NCBI GenBank assembly: GCA_037783415.1
Contig: JAZGTN010000059.1
Coordinates: forward strand, 62,001 to 126,000
Source of the DNA: Leptasterias polaris
Taxonomy: Eukaryota > Echinodermata > Asteroidea > Forcipulatida > Asteriidae
Direction of reading: 5' to 3'
DNA: 64,000 nt
The notes under the pieces were generated by a model. That model did no database searches and had not been told where the DNA came from. It was given only the letters and a program-made list of their open reading frames with translations. Within the stretch, counting starts at the first letter, position 1, and each line of letters begins with the position of its first letter. Positions 42,966 to 53,706 of this stretch are shown here, piece after piece. The translations under genes were made by a program, and so were the position numbers.

Positions 42966-43494
42966 AACTGGGCTACCAGCCGGTGGCACTGGTGGCAGTA
43001 TATAATTAACTTTCTAATCATTGTAGTACTTTGTAAATATTAAACATTTTTTTAAATGATTACCCATCTCCAAAAACCATACTGTATCATTGTTGGCCTG
43101 CAATGATTCAAGGGCCATGTGTAAACAAGGTTCTCAAGATAGGAGCTGTCCAAAAGTATAAACCCTTCTTGACAGGTAAGAATATAATTCAGTATAATTG
43201 ACCCTAAATTAAGGGAGATATAGTGGCGGCATTCTGCGGAAAATATTCCTATGCAACAATAGTCACAGAATCCCATTACTAGTACAGTAGTACGTACATG
43301 TAGTATAGGCCTACATACAAAATCACTGCACAACTTCCATAAGCACATGATAAGTTCTTAATCCGAGTTCAAAAATCAAATTCTAAAAGTTTCCTTACAG
43401 CGAATTTTCCTTACAAAATACAAGTTACAACATGCATGACAAATAACAATGAATGGCTAGAATGGCTCAGAATATCTGCACATTGTTGACTTAC

Positions 43495-43690
43495 CTTGAT
43501 AATTGTCGTTTTTCAAGCCCATGCCATCTTAGGATGCAATGATATTATTGTATTGTAAACATAAACAGACCAGCGTGTACGATACGACTGGACAGAACTG
43601 TTGTGTCCTTGTGTGTGTGCGCGCGTCCGTACAGTACACAACACACACGGACCACCCCAACACAAAATGGCCGTCAGCCAATTTTCAATA
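43495..43690 (-). other. SPTBN5: spectrin non-coding exon 1 and core promoter region
   Basis: A clear donor (TATCAAG then gtaagt) lies at 43,495 and there is no usable acceptor upstream, so this looks like a first, untranslated exon that splices to the ATG exon at 41,516. The upper limit is a guess. AAAATGGCCGTC near 43,666-43,677 resembles a YY1 or initiator-type element. GT-rich sequence and a CGCGCG run lie between. No TATA box is evident. Confidence 0.55.
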
Positions 43691-43906
43691 AAGTTTTGTT
43701 ATGCAAATTATAAAGTGTAACAGGTGTCTAGTCTTATAAATCGATAATTGAGGACGATTACAAGCATTGTCAATCGGTAAACATAATAACAAAATTATGA
43801 CTAGTCAGACATATTTTATATTTAGGTATGCAGCATAATTATATATTTCACAAAAGCTATGCCAGTGCATGCTGTAATTTTCTTCCTCCATGGTCATAGC
43901 AACGTG

Positions 43907-44118
43907 TAGACTTGTGGACAAGTCGTTAAATGTCTGTCGCGGTGATAGCGGAACGGCTTTCTCGCAATATCCCGCGAGAGGGCTGCTCTGTGCGAGAGTC
44001 GGCAGCCAGCAACTTCGCGCGAGAGCAGTGATCTCGCGAGAACATTTTTTATTAGGCTACAGCACTACACGCGACTCCACTCACCGCGACCATCATTAAC
44101 GACTTGTCAACAAGTCTA
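43907..44118. mobile_element. solo 212-bp element M1 with 9-bp target duplication
   Basis: TAGACTTGTGGACAAGTCGT at the left and CAAGTCGTTAATGATGG (complement) at the right form the inverted ends. Perfect flanking duplication AGCAACGTG at 43,898-43,906 and 44,119-44,127. GC-rich with several TCTCGCG words. Its two halves match the two arms of the 2.2-kb element at 57,078-59,280. A 9-bp duplication fits the Mutator superfamily; this is inference. Confidence 0.8.
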
Positions 44119-44203
44119 AGCAACGTGAAGCTCTACGACAGCTTCACGGGTCACTCAACCATGACACAACTCACAACAATGATTCACAGCTCGCGTTTAT
44201 AAT

Positions 44204-44239
<36 letters not shown>
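44204..44239 (+). repeat. 36-base poly-G tract
   Basis: Uninterrupted G run 86 bp after element M1. Likely quadruplex-forming; length may be an assembly estimate. Confidence 0.9.
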
Positions 44240-44240
<1 letters not shown>

Positions 44241-45141
44241 GAGGGGCTTGTTAATTTCTGCATGACGGTACATCATTATCGGGGGCCTGCATAATTTATC
44301 CAAGAACAATGATATTAAAATATTATTATTATAAAAAGATTAAGCGCATTTCCAAAAAGACTATAATGCGCTTTACACTACAAAATGCACACAACATGAA
44401 AACCTCACAATAAAATCAAAACAACGATCAGTAAAAAAACAACAGGACATCGTGTTTGTTAAGAGACACCTGCTTACAATCTTGTGGAATAACGCCTGAC
44501 AAAACGACATTGTTATTTTTTCTGACATATTATTTTATCTCATAATGTAACCGAGCGGACAGGAGACAGTAAAACATTCTGGATTCGTGTTTTATGATTA
44601 TAATTTAATATTTATTAGAACTCAAAAATAATATTTTATATTCAAGTTTCTACTTTAGTCTCCAGTTTCATTTCCAAATAAATTGTATAAGTAAATTCGT
44701 TTGTTTGAAGGTGAATTAAATTGTTTGAAGGTGAATTAAGGGTATTAAACAAGGCTACCAGAAAGGGGCTGTGTACAAAAATAAATACATTTTAAATTAG
44801 CTAGGCCCCCTATATTCAATAATTACATCATAAACACACTAATTTTGACCAAGTTGCAAGACGGGCATAACTATAGAGTAATAACCAACCAAATTAATCC
44901 GTTCATAATCCAAGACCTGATTGTTTAAAAGTTCATCAATGAATGTTCTGCGGTGCTCTTATTTGATGAGCGACATGGATAAATCACAGAAATATATACA
45001 TTCTGAATAAAACAATGTGAAATATACTGAGTTTAAGATCTCGTAATGATTGATGCCCAATAATTATTTTCCACTGTAGTGGGGAAAATCCACATAAGAG
45101 CATTGCTTATAAATTCAATAACTTGAACTTTATCATCGTAC
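44240..45141. other. intergenic, nothing beyond a short duplication
   Basis: A/T-rich. A TTAAGCGCATT.../AATGCGCTTTACAC pair at 44,339-44,376 is a short inverted repeat seen in other spots as a SINE-like tail. Confidence 0.45.
44698..44740. repeat. 20-bp direct duplication
   Basis: TTGTTTGAAGGTGAATTAA occurs twice in tandem. Confidence 0.8.
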
Positions 45142-45223
45142 CTGAGAAATGATAGAGTTCCATGGGAACGAGTCCAGTAGCAACAGCTACTGTTGCGAAA
45201 ATGTCAGGCCCAAGTTTGGACAA
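45142..45223 (-). other. candidate spliced 5' exon of unknown transcript
   Basis: Bounded by a good acceptor (ttatttattccag) and donor (gtacga) on the minus strand. One frame is open right through (SKLGPDIFATVAVATGLV, then PMELYHFS), and its in-frame ATG gives MELYHFS. Joining it to the spectrin ATG exon would be out of frame, so if it belongs to that gene it is 5' UTR with an upstream ORF. It may instead be a separate transcript. I do not recognise the peptide. Confidence 0.4.
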
Positions 45224-45412
45224 CTGGAATAAATAAATTATGAAAGATGCCAATAATTACACAAATACGTAAAAAACATGGACATGATCGAAAGTACTAA
45301 TTTCTGTTCGACCACGGCGAGCCTCTAATTAGAATTCGGGTTTAACATTATCGAAATTATATACATGCGAATATCACAATTTACAGCAAAAGTTACGTTC
45401 TACGGAACTCAC

Positions 45413-45660
45413 CGAGATATTCTTCTGTACATCAGGTGGATGGTAAGTGTGTATCGCCAACAATCATAATAATGGAAGGAAATTAATGTGGCTGAACTTG
45501 AAGGAAACGAAGGAAAACCAAGAATTAACAGCGCTCTACATACAGTGAGACCCTTCTCCCCCGGTGGCAAGTGCAGGAATAACTTCTTTGCAAAACTCGC
45601 TGTAACGCTTGCATGAGTAATGGAATTTTACTTATTTGTCAAGTCTCTATTCACAAATAA
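45413..45660 (-). other. candidate first exon and GC-box promoter upstream of spectrin
   Basis: A strong donor (ATCTCG then gtgagt) lies at 45,413. A GC-rich block containing CCGCCCC on the minus strand lies near 45,670-45,690, so a start site near 45,640 is plausible. The last codons before the donor (HPPDVQKNIS) are in frame with the open exon at 45,142-45,223, but a TGA precedes them and no ATG is available. The upper boundary is a guess. Confidence 0.35.
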
Positions 45661-45699
45661 AGGAATGCCCGGGGCGGGGCACTGGGCATTTCGCATTCC

Positions 45700-47780
45700 A
45701 ATTGGTATTGTCTCTATTATTTAGGTAAGTAATCAAATGAATTTGCAGAATGTAAAGTCGGTTGGTTACAATAGTTTGTTTGTTTGTTGCTTTTGTCAGT
45801 GGGCATTTAATTATAAACCTCCTTTTGTCTTCTGAAAATGCTTCAAATTGGTTTGCTCCTCATCAAATTCAATACTGTTTTTGGGGGTTTTTTTTCAAAC
45901 AGTTATTGAACTTCCCTTTGTTTTAAATAACTGAAACTAAATTTGTTTATTTTCTTTTTTTTCACCAATATATTATATGTCGAATTGAATTCAAAAATTG
46001 AAGGGAAAAGTCGAATTGTTCAATGTTGTCGATTGTAACATACGCCTGCATGCATCCTGATGTGCATTGTAGACCAACATCGTTTGAATGCGAAGTTAAA
46101 GTTTTCCGAACACCACTGGTTTTTTTTTCTTAAATCAAAAAGGGGTTTCTTTGTTATCATGATCAGACCATCCAACCGCTTCCAGAGAATCAAGTTACAT
46201 TACATCATACTTCGTTTTTCATACACAAAACAAAACTTCTAATAAAATAAATCAATGCATCGTTTCTTACGACTGTTGTGGTAAGTTCTTAATTCAGGCA
46301 AATGTAAAACAAATAAATATTCCTTATGCTGAAATACTGCTAGTTTGGCTTCAAGCATTTGGCTGCAATAACTTAAATGAAATTAGCATTTCATTATACA
46401 ATAATTTCTTGTTGTTTTCACCTTCCCCGGAGGGACCTCTGTCTTGAGGATGAACCTTGTTCAACGCCACTGACACTGTCCTTGTTTCTGCCGTGTGGTC
46501 GCCCCCACGATTCGGTCAGATTGGGCACTGAGGGGGTCGCCGTATCCAGGGGTTAATTAAATGGTCATCTATAAATGAAATTAACCAAATCATCTAATAC
46601 AAAGTTTTTCAAAACCAATGCACATCAATCAATTGCATCGTTGTTGATGAATAGTTTCGTTTCATCAACTTCATACAATGTCTTTGACGTTGTCATTACA
46701 TCTCGTTATTTAGGTTATGGAGGGAGTTATCCCTATAACTGTAGGCCTACTATAAGTAAAATGGACCAAATCATCATGACACTATAGGCCTATAGTATAT
46801 CATTAAAACTTCGTAAAACTTTGTAGACGTTTCCACACTTCTGAGCACTTAATAGCATAATGAAAGATTTCTCCATATCATTCTAAAGCATTTTACCAAA
46901 GCCCTTTTTCGTTTTCAACTTTCGTAAAACTTAACAAACTTACGGTAATTGGAGGGGAGTCACTCATAGGCTGCCGTCGCCGCAGAGATCGGTCAACACT
47001 CGTGACGTGAAGCAAATTGGCTCTCGGCCGTTATTTTGGTTGGCCGGCCCGATACCTATTATGGTGGATGCATCCACTCGCGGCGCCTGTTGGGTATGGT
47101 TGGTAACCTACACTTCTGCTCGATCCTTGATCGAACGACAAGGCACGTCCTCTCTCTCCCGAGCTCACATTGCTCTTAGAAGTCACAACTCATGTTCACA
47201 CTCCACATTAACTCTGTCTTTTACCAAACTATTTCCATTAATACTGTTTCTAAAATGGTTTATTCTTACAAATAACCCATTCGGGCTTAGTACATACATT
47301 TCATGCAGTTTATATACAATTAAAAGTTAAATATCGTTCGATTTAACAAAGTTTAAACTCAAAAGAAAATCCGACCAAAGTACTTCAACTCAATAGCTAT
47401 GGTATAACTAGGAAAGGAAAACAAAACGTTGGTCTAACGTCAGCCTGTGACAAACAAAACAATCCCTGCAAATACTTATAAATACAACTGACTACTACAT
47501 CTTTTGTGAAATTAATTTACTTTTTAGCGAAAGAGTCAAATCATAACCAAGGAAAACAAATTGAAAAATACAACAACGATTTGTCAGACTGCTATACAAT
47601 TTTACAATTAGAAGTTAAATATCGTTCGTTTTAACAACTTTTTAACTCAAAGGAAAATGGCGAGTTTAGCAAACGAAAATCACAACAAATCAAAACTAAT
47701 GGTGAATTCGTACTATATACATGCAGAGCAATACACTGTTATTTTTTAAGTATTCATTCTATATACAAAAAACGCACCCA
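45700..47780. other. intergenic, no gene recognised
   Basis: A/T-rich with a GC-richer block at 46,425-46,550 and another at 46,960-47,180. No coding pattern or known repeat identified. The part above 47,300 may belong to the orphan LINE. Confidence 0.45.
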
Positions 47781-47784
47781 CTAC

Positions 47785-48034
47785 ACCCGGAGAAAAGATG
47801 GTGTTAACTCAACCCGGGTGCAGTGTGTGCACGGACTATACAAAGTAACAAAATGGCAAATTTAAACGAATTTTTACAACTCAAACGTACTATATACATA
47901 CAAAGCAATACAATGTTATTTACTTTAAGTAATCGTTATATATACAAAACCGTACAAAAGCTGGTTCCTTCACACTGCACCCGGAGAAAAGATGGTGTTA
48001 ACTCAACCCGGGTGCAGTGTGTGCACGGACTATT
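47785..48034. repeat. duplicated hairpin block downstream of the orphan ORF1
   Basis: CACCCGGAGAAAAGATGGTG, then TTAACTCAACCCGGGTGCAG and TGTGTGCACGGACTAT, occurs at 47,785-47,840 and again at 47,978-48,034, about 193-196 bp apart. The second has a perfect 14-bp stem, CACACTGCACCCGG (47,971-47,984) with CCGGGTGCAGTGTG (48,008-48,021). Weaker copies of the intervening AAGTTAAATATCGTTCG occur at 47,325 and 47,613. Confidence 0.65.
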
Positions 48035-48146
48035 CAATAGGAAACAAATGCGATCAACAATAACAACAACAAAAACTGTACAGTTCAGTATCCACTAAGT
48101 GTTACCCATAGGGAAAAAACCAAAATGGCGTTAAGCCAAAAAACGT

Positions 48147-49429
48147 TCAATGTTCGGTTTTCCTTGATTTAGGGTTCTTCCTTGGTCTTACTTGTTTCCA
48201 GTCCTTCTGACTTGGTGGCTGTTTAGCTGGTGGCGAGTGTTGTCTCTTCGTCGACACATTGGAAATGGTAGAGCCTCCGGAGTCCGAGTCCGAGTCCGAG
48301 TCCGAGTCCGAGTCCGAGGTCAGGGGTGTACATTCTCGACCTTCGTCTCTCGCTTTTACATACTCCTCCCAATCACCTTCTTTCCGTAAATATGTCTCCC
48401 ATCAATATGAAGGGGAGAATTTGTCCCATGCAGATTTCCATACGCCTCCGCTCATTACAGTGAGATACCTTTTCATATGTTCGCTTATCTTTCCTGACGT
48501 CTTGGGGGTACTGATTCGGTGTTCAAATCCGAAGCTGGGGGTTTAGCCACTCGTTCTTCTTCTTCTCGACCTTGTAATCGCTCCCTTTCTCGCTTCCTCT
48601 CTCTATTGCTTTTTCCTTTCTTGTTTACAACTTCTGGATCTTGGTTGGGGGTTGCTTCCTTCACTGGGGTTGGCTCGGGTTGTGCCTCTTGTGGTAAATT
48701 AGTAGCAATCTCTTCGTCGGCTATGGGGTCATCAATGTTACTCTCCTCGGATGAGGACTCAGTCAGTCTTTGGATTCTTGTTCTGTTAGCGCAGGATAGT
48801 GGACACGCTCGTGCGGTATGGCCTTCCTTTCCGCAATTCCTGCATGAAATAGGTTTAGGGCATTGGGCGGCCCTGTGTCCGTTTTCTGCACAGTTGAAGC
48901 ATGTCATATTGGGACATTCAGCGGCATGGTGTCCTGGCTGGTTGCATCTTCTGCATGTCTCCACCTGCCCGTTGTACTTGACGATAAGCCAGAATTAGCT
49001 TCCAACCTGGATGTAGCTGGGGATGGGTTCATTGATCTCCATCTTGACGTGTCTGTTCCCGTTCTCCCAGTCGGGGTACTGCTGCCAATGACCTCGTCTT
49101 ACCCCGTGCACCTTGCCGTACTTAGCAAGGCTAGACCTGATGGCAGCGTCTTCCAGTTCATATGGGGCATGCAGCAAAGTCACAAATGTGGTTGGTCTAT
49201 CAGCACCCGATGTGTGGATACAGTTGTCCTTCATCTTCATTTGCTTGGTCAGTAGTTCATCAGCATCATTCTTCGTCTTCAGAGTGATCGTCCAGCTTTT
49301 ATCACTAGTCTGTTGAAGGCAGCATGCTGCATCCTTTACGGTCATCTTCATCATCTTGCAGACATCTTGGTAAGTTGCTTTTTCGTCCAAGGTGAGTACG
49401 ACACTCTTCTCTCTGTTAATTCTGCTCAT
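48147..49429 (-). pseudogene. orphan Tx1-type LINE ORF1 (nucleic-acid-binding protein), broken
   Basis: The frame from ATG 49,429 runs to QVGS, hits an in-frame TAA near 48,993, then resumes in the same frame with FWLIVKYNGQVETCRRCNQ. Three CCHC zinc knuckles follow (CRRCNQPGHHAAEC, CFNCAENGHRAAQC, CRNCGKEGHTARAC). A charged tail ends near 48,485. A shifted frame continues through the (GACTCG)n microsatellite, read as Ser-Asp repeats, to a TGA at 48,147. N-terminal LLHAPYELEDAAIRSSLAKY, then HVKMEINEPIPSYIQ, matches the RRM-like part of Tx1 ORF1 proteins. No ORF2 adjoins. Confidence 0.75.
48280..48318 (-). repeat. (TCCGAG)n microsatellite coding Ser-Asp in the LINE ORF1
   Basis: Six to seven tandem hexamers. 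On the minus strand, in the ORF1 frame, they encode alternating Asp and Ser. Confidence 0.85.
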
Positions 49430-49503
49430 GGTTTTCTCGAACTTATGGAACGAATATGGAAAATGGGGGGGGGGGGGGGCTTATGAATTACGACCGTGGT
49501 TAA

Positions 49504-49758
49504 AGGGACACGTTGCCTTGGATTGGACGAGTTGGTCTATAAAAAGCGTTTGTAACAGTTTGTTATGAGATGCAGATGGTTAGAAAGATGTTTTAAAAGT
49601 AGAATACAATGATCCACACAAATATGCCTCGAAATTGCGTGGTTTTCCTTTTACATCGTGAACTAACACGGTCGGCCATTTATGGGAGTCAATTGAACAA
49701 ACGGTTCCAAACGCTTTTTATTAGACCAACTCGCCCGATCCAATGCAATGGTGTCCCT
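49504..49758. mobile_element. TTAA-flanked inverted-repeat element M11b
   Basis: TTAA at 49,500-49,503 and 49,759-49,762; ends AGGGACACGTTGCCTTGGAT and ATCCAATGCAATGGTGTCCC are inverted repeats. Non-coding, with GGCCATTTATGGGAGTCAAT inside. Confidence 0.7.
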
Positions 49759-49762
49759 TTAA

Positions 49763-50108
49763 AGGGAGTTTATACTATTGGTAAATGTCAAAGACCAGTA
49801 TCCTCACTTGGTGTATCCCAACATATACATGAAACAACAAACCTGTGAAAGTTTAAGCTCAATTGGTTATTACAATCACCAGAAAAAAAGTGGGGGAAAA
49901 CCTTAAGTGTTTTGACTGTTTCAAACATCGAGTTTTTGACTCATGAGATCAAAACTAATTGTTTTACTCATTTCTCAAAAACATATAGCATTTCAAGCAA
50001 AAATATTTCAAAGGGAGTTTCCCACCATGACCATCTTTATACCATGTAAGTTATGTGTGAATCTGTGAACATTTATATTTTTACTCTTACCAATGTTACA
50101 AACACCCT
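49763..50108. mobile_element. TTAA-flanked inverted-repeat element M11c
   Basis: Shares the TTAA at 49,759-49,762 with its neighbour and ends at TTAA 50,109-50,112. Ends AGGGAGTTTATACTATTGGT and ACCAATGTTACAAACACCCT match at about 17 of 22 positions. Confidence 0.6.
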
Positions 50109-50112
50109 TTAA

Positions 50113-51699
50113 AGGTAGGGCATAACTGAAAGTGGGTTAACGGTGCTTTTCTTGCCCACTCGATCTTGAGACATAGAAAGGAAATGACGAGATTTCACGA
50201 AAGATATGTGAACTATTTGCAAACCACCGGTTTGCAGAATGTGTAATATGTCAGATCAAAAGAGAATGGAAACATTTAATGAATAATTAAACTAGGGATT
50301 ACCAGCGAATCGACTCTGACAGGGAGGGTTGGGGGAGTATGTGTTCAGTGTGTACAGTATTCCACGTTCCGTCAGCGCGTGTTGTATGTGGGGCTGTATA
50401 CAGTTGGCTACGGTTAATTCTGCGGCCCACAGGACCCACATTGACTTTTTGTCATGTTAAATCTTCATTTTCCTTCATGTATAATTTGTAAATACGATTG
50501 ACTTTTTGAGTGCTATACTCTGAGAAATCTGACCGGGGAAAAAAATTTATTTTCAAGAAGCGACTTTGTGAACCATCAGACCCTTTGGTTCATCTACGCA
50601 GTAGGCGAGGTCTTATTGATAACGGTTGATGGCTTTCGACGGTTTACATGATTTAGCCTGGGTTGCAGAACTATTATATTAATAATGAACCTTTTAAAAT
50701 AACTGATTCCAACCTGCATTGATATTCAAATTACCCGGGATCGTTCTGCACGAAAAATAAACCGCTGTCTGTGTGATAGAGATTGATGGCCGGCGGTTTG
50801 ATTTCAACTTGCAAACGAAGAGGGCGCTATTTAAGGTGCTGCTGAGGGGAGGGGGAGGGGGGGGGGGCTGGCCTTCACCTTGTACCATAATTATTGAAAA
50901 CTTTACTGGGATTATGAGCAGAAAGATTTGACCCGTCCACACACACTGCATAAACTAATTGACCCAGACTGCACATAGACTGTGTGTGTGCGTGCATGCA
51001 CAGTGAGGTTGCTATGACCACTACATGCACTACTAGGGTACTGCAGGAGTGGACTCTTCCATTGCACAGTAAGGGGATGACAATACAAGAGAAGTCAACC
51101 AGCAAAGACAAGTGAAATATTCAGTACTGTATCATCATTGTATTGTTTCTATGGCATTTTCACAAGCACACTCATAGTCACAAATATATTACAATACAAA
51201 ACAGTTCATGTACCAAATATAAACTAAAGGTTATGAACATTAGGTACAACAAATATAGGTATACAAATTAATGTTACACACTGGTTCACCCCTGTGAGTG
51301 TAGAACTATGGTCCGAAATATCAGTCACACACAAGCCGGTAAAATTCCTCAAAAAAATCAGACGATTTTGCAAAGACGCTATATCGTGGTATTTTTTCAA
51401 TCAAACTATGCTAGATTTCACTAAGAGATGTATATGTATTATAACATTACTTCAAAATTGTATAAACAATGTGTAGAAACGCCAATAACGATGAAATTCT
51501 AACGCAACGATGTGTGCTGTACCAAAGCAAAGTTCACTGAACGCACGCTACCAGCTGATCGATTTGTAGTATGACCTCATCATCCGGTCGGCCAGCTTCT
51601 GAGAAAACTTACATATGATTGGACCAAACATTCCTTCAAAAAAACGCTGGCCTAGGCCTATCTCATTAAAGGAAAGAGTTAAATTCACTCTTGACTCAT
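50113..51699. other. intergenic, no gene recognised
   Basis: Contains G-rich runs at about 50,846-50,869. No convincing coding frame or inverted-repeat ends seen. Confidence 0.45.
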
Positions 51700-51830
51700 G
51701 ACTCTTCTTCCCTCTTCACTCTTCTTCACTCTTCTTCACTCTTCTTCACTCTTCTTCACTCTTCTTCACTCTTCTTCACTCTTCACTCTTCACTCTTCTT
51801 CACAGGTACTTCTTCTTCTTCTTCTTCGTG
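51700..51830 (+). repeat. (CTTCTTCACT)n and (CTT)n tandem repeat
   Basis: About seven copies of the decamer CTTCTTCACT, then CTTCACT and CTT runs, directly before the 5' region of the plus-strand LINE. Confidence 0.85.
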
Positions 51831-52038
51831 TGGCACGTATTTCGATCGAGCTCCGTAGTAAGTAGAATTATTTTAGCTTTTTTGACCTTGTATGGTCCTA
51901 GTTATTTCTCTAGGTTGTAGATTATTGTTTATTGATTAGGCTAGACCGGCCTCCCCTTGTTTGGTGTTTTCTATTTGCTGTATTTTGGGGCTCATTTTTC
52001 CAAAATTTCTGCAAATGTTTACAGCTAGGCTGGCCCTC

Positions 52039-53650
52039 ATGGCCAGTCAAGCAGAAACCTCCATTCAGGGGCAGTCAAGCACGAGCACGGCTGCCCCTGG
52101 AAAAACCACTGTTCATGGTGGCGAGCCTTTCAGCAGCGTATACCAGGAACAATGGAGTTGCTTTTAAGGCTACTGACCATATCCCTATTCAAAGATACAT
52201 TGATGCTTTTGTCACTCATGTTCCACCTGAAGATGTTGTCTCTGCATCTCGCATTTCCAATGGCCGAGTTGCCATTTATTTGAGCTCGAGAGCGGCAGTC
52301 ATTGACGCTACCAATCACGGTCTGAGACTCGGTGATTCCTTTCTCGAGCTCACTCCGCTCAATAAACCCACTACTCGGCTTTACTCTCTCCAATGTGTAC
52401 CCCGAAATTCCGAATTCTGTTCTTGTTCACAATATATCTGGTTTCTGTAAGGTGGTGTCTCAGATCCGACCCATACCCCTTGGTTTTAAAAGCAAAGAGC
52501 TGTTCCACATAATGTCATTTAGAAGACAAGTACAGGTACTTAACGGTAATGTCATTCCTCCCGATCACATTAATTTTACCTATGCTGGCGTAAATTATCG
52601 TGTCTTCCTGTCTACCGAGTCGGTCAAGTGTTTTAACTGTGGAGAATACGGCCACATCAGCCGCTCCTGCAAAAAAAACCCAACAGTACAGCACAACTTT
52701 TATTCATGGCAACAAATCTGACCCTAAACATCCTCCCAAGAACCCCAAACCCACTGGCCCACCGGCCTCTAAAAACAGTGCTCCGCCGGCCCCCCAGCCC
52801 ACTACCACACCAGCCCCAACTGGTAGACCGAAAGACCCAGCATCGCTCTTTTGGCCCCCGGGAGGTCCGCCTGAATTCGCTGCGCTTTTCAAGAAGCGAA
52901 TATTGGGCGCGGCCCTCCCCACAACCAACGCCCCTAATAAGCGACCACCCACCTCTGGTCCGTCCTCCTCTAATGTCTCCCCTCTACCTCCCCCCTCCCC
53001 TGGACCGTCGACGTCCGCCGCGGATGTCACCAGCCACAACAGCGCTCCCCCTTCCTCCTCCCACCCTACTTCTTCCCACCAATCCCCCTCATGTAAAACA
53101 AGGTTCATCTGACCCAACCCTCTCGATCTGGGGGTCCCCTCCTGCCCCCTCAAGACTCTTTTCTGAAGTTATATCCAAGCGGAAACAGTCCCTCCCAAAC
53201 CCCCACAAAGCACCCCTAACCTAGTTCCCCTTAAGTCCCCCTCACCACCCCGTAAAATGGCCAGAAAAACAACAACCCCAATGCAAACGGCCTCCCCAGA
53301 TCTTTCTCAGGCCCTCAGTGCCACATCCCCCATCGTATCCACGCCCCTCTCCACAGTGGGCGGCCCTGCGACCGACTCGGAGCAGTGGGAGGACACACAA
53401 ACCACTACTGACGATGATGCACTTCTCTTTGCCGATTCACTACCTACATGTAAGGGACCACTTTCAAGCGTGGAAATTATCAAATTTCTCAGCTCCGTCA
53501 AAGCCCGAAAAAACAGAATATATCGCCCGCAAATTCACAACAAACATTCCCGGACTTGTCAAACAGCTCAAGCCTATGCGTAATAGTCCTCTACTCCAAA
53601 AAAGCATGCAGCAGAGGATTCAAAAGCTGATCAAAAAACTTGACGTTTAA
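52039..53650 (+). pseudogene. Tx1-type LINE ORF1, frameshifted
   Basis: Starts MASQAETSIQGQSS at 52,039. The frame shifts near 52,130, again near 52,380 (one extra T), again in the A-run at about 52,670 and once more near 53,505. Across frames: IPIQRYIDAFVTHVPPEDV (RRM-like start), one CCHC knuckle CFNCGEYGHISRSC, a long Pro/Ser-rich linker (about 52,730-53,250), and a C-terminal helical tail FTTNIPGLVKQLKPM ending near 53,650. ORF1 of this clade is an RNA-binding chaperone. Confidence 0.75.
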
Positions 53651-53706
53651 CTCTTTTTCTAATGGATCCTTATACATGTATTAGAACTTTTTTGTTTTCG
53701 CTAACA

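Noticed and set aside
47007..47330. 107-residue plus-strand frame
   Set aside because: No recognisable domain, no splice partners, and codon pattern unlike the host genes.
48519..48998. 159-residue plus-strand open frame
   Set aside because: Shadow of the minus-strand zinc-knuckle ORF1, which has the real motifs.
52704..53153. 149-residue minus-strand glycine-rich frame
   Set aside because: Complement of the proline-rich linker of the LINE ORF1; composition artefact.
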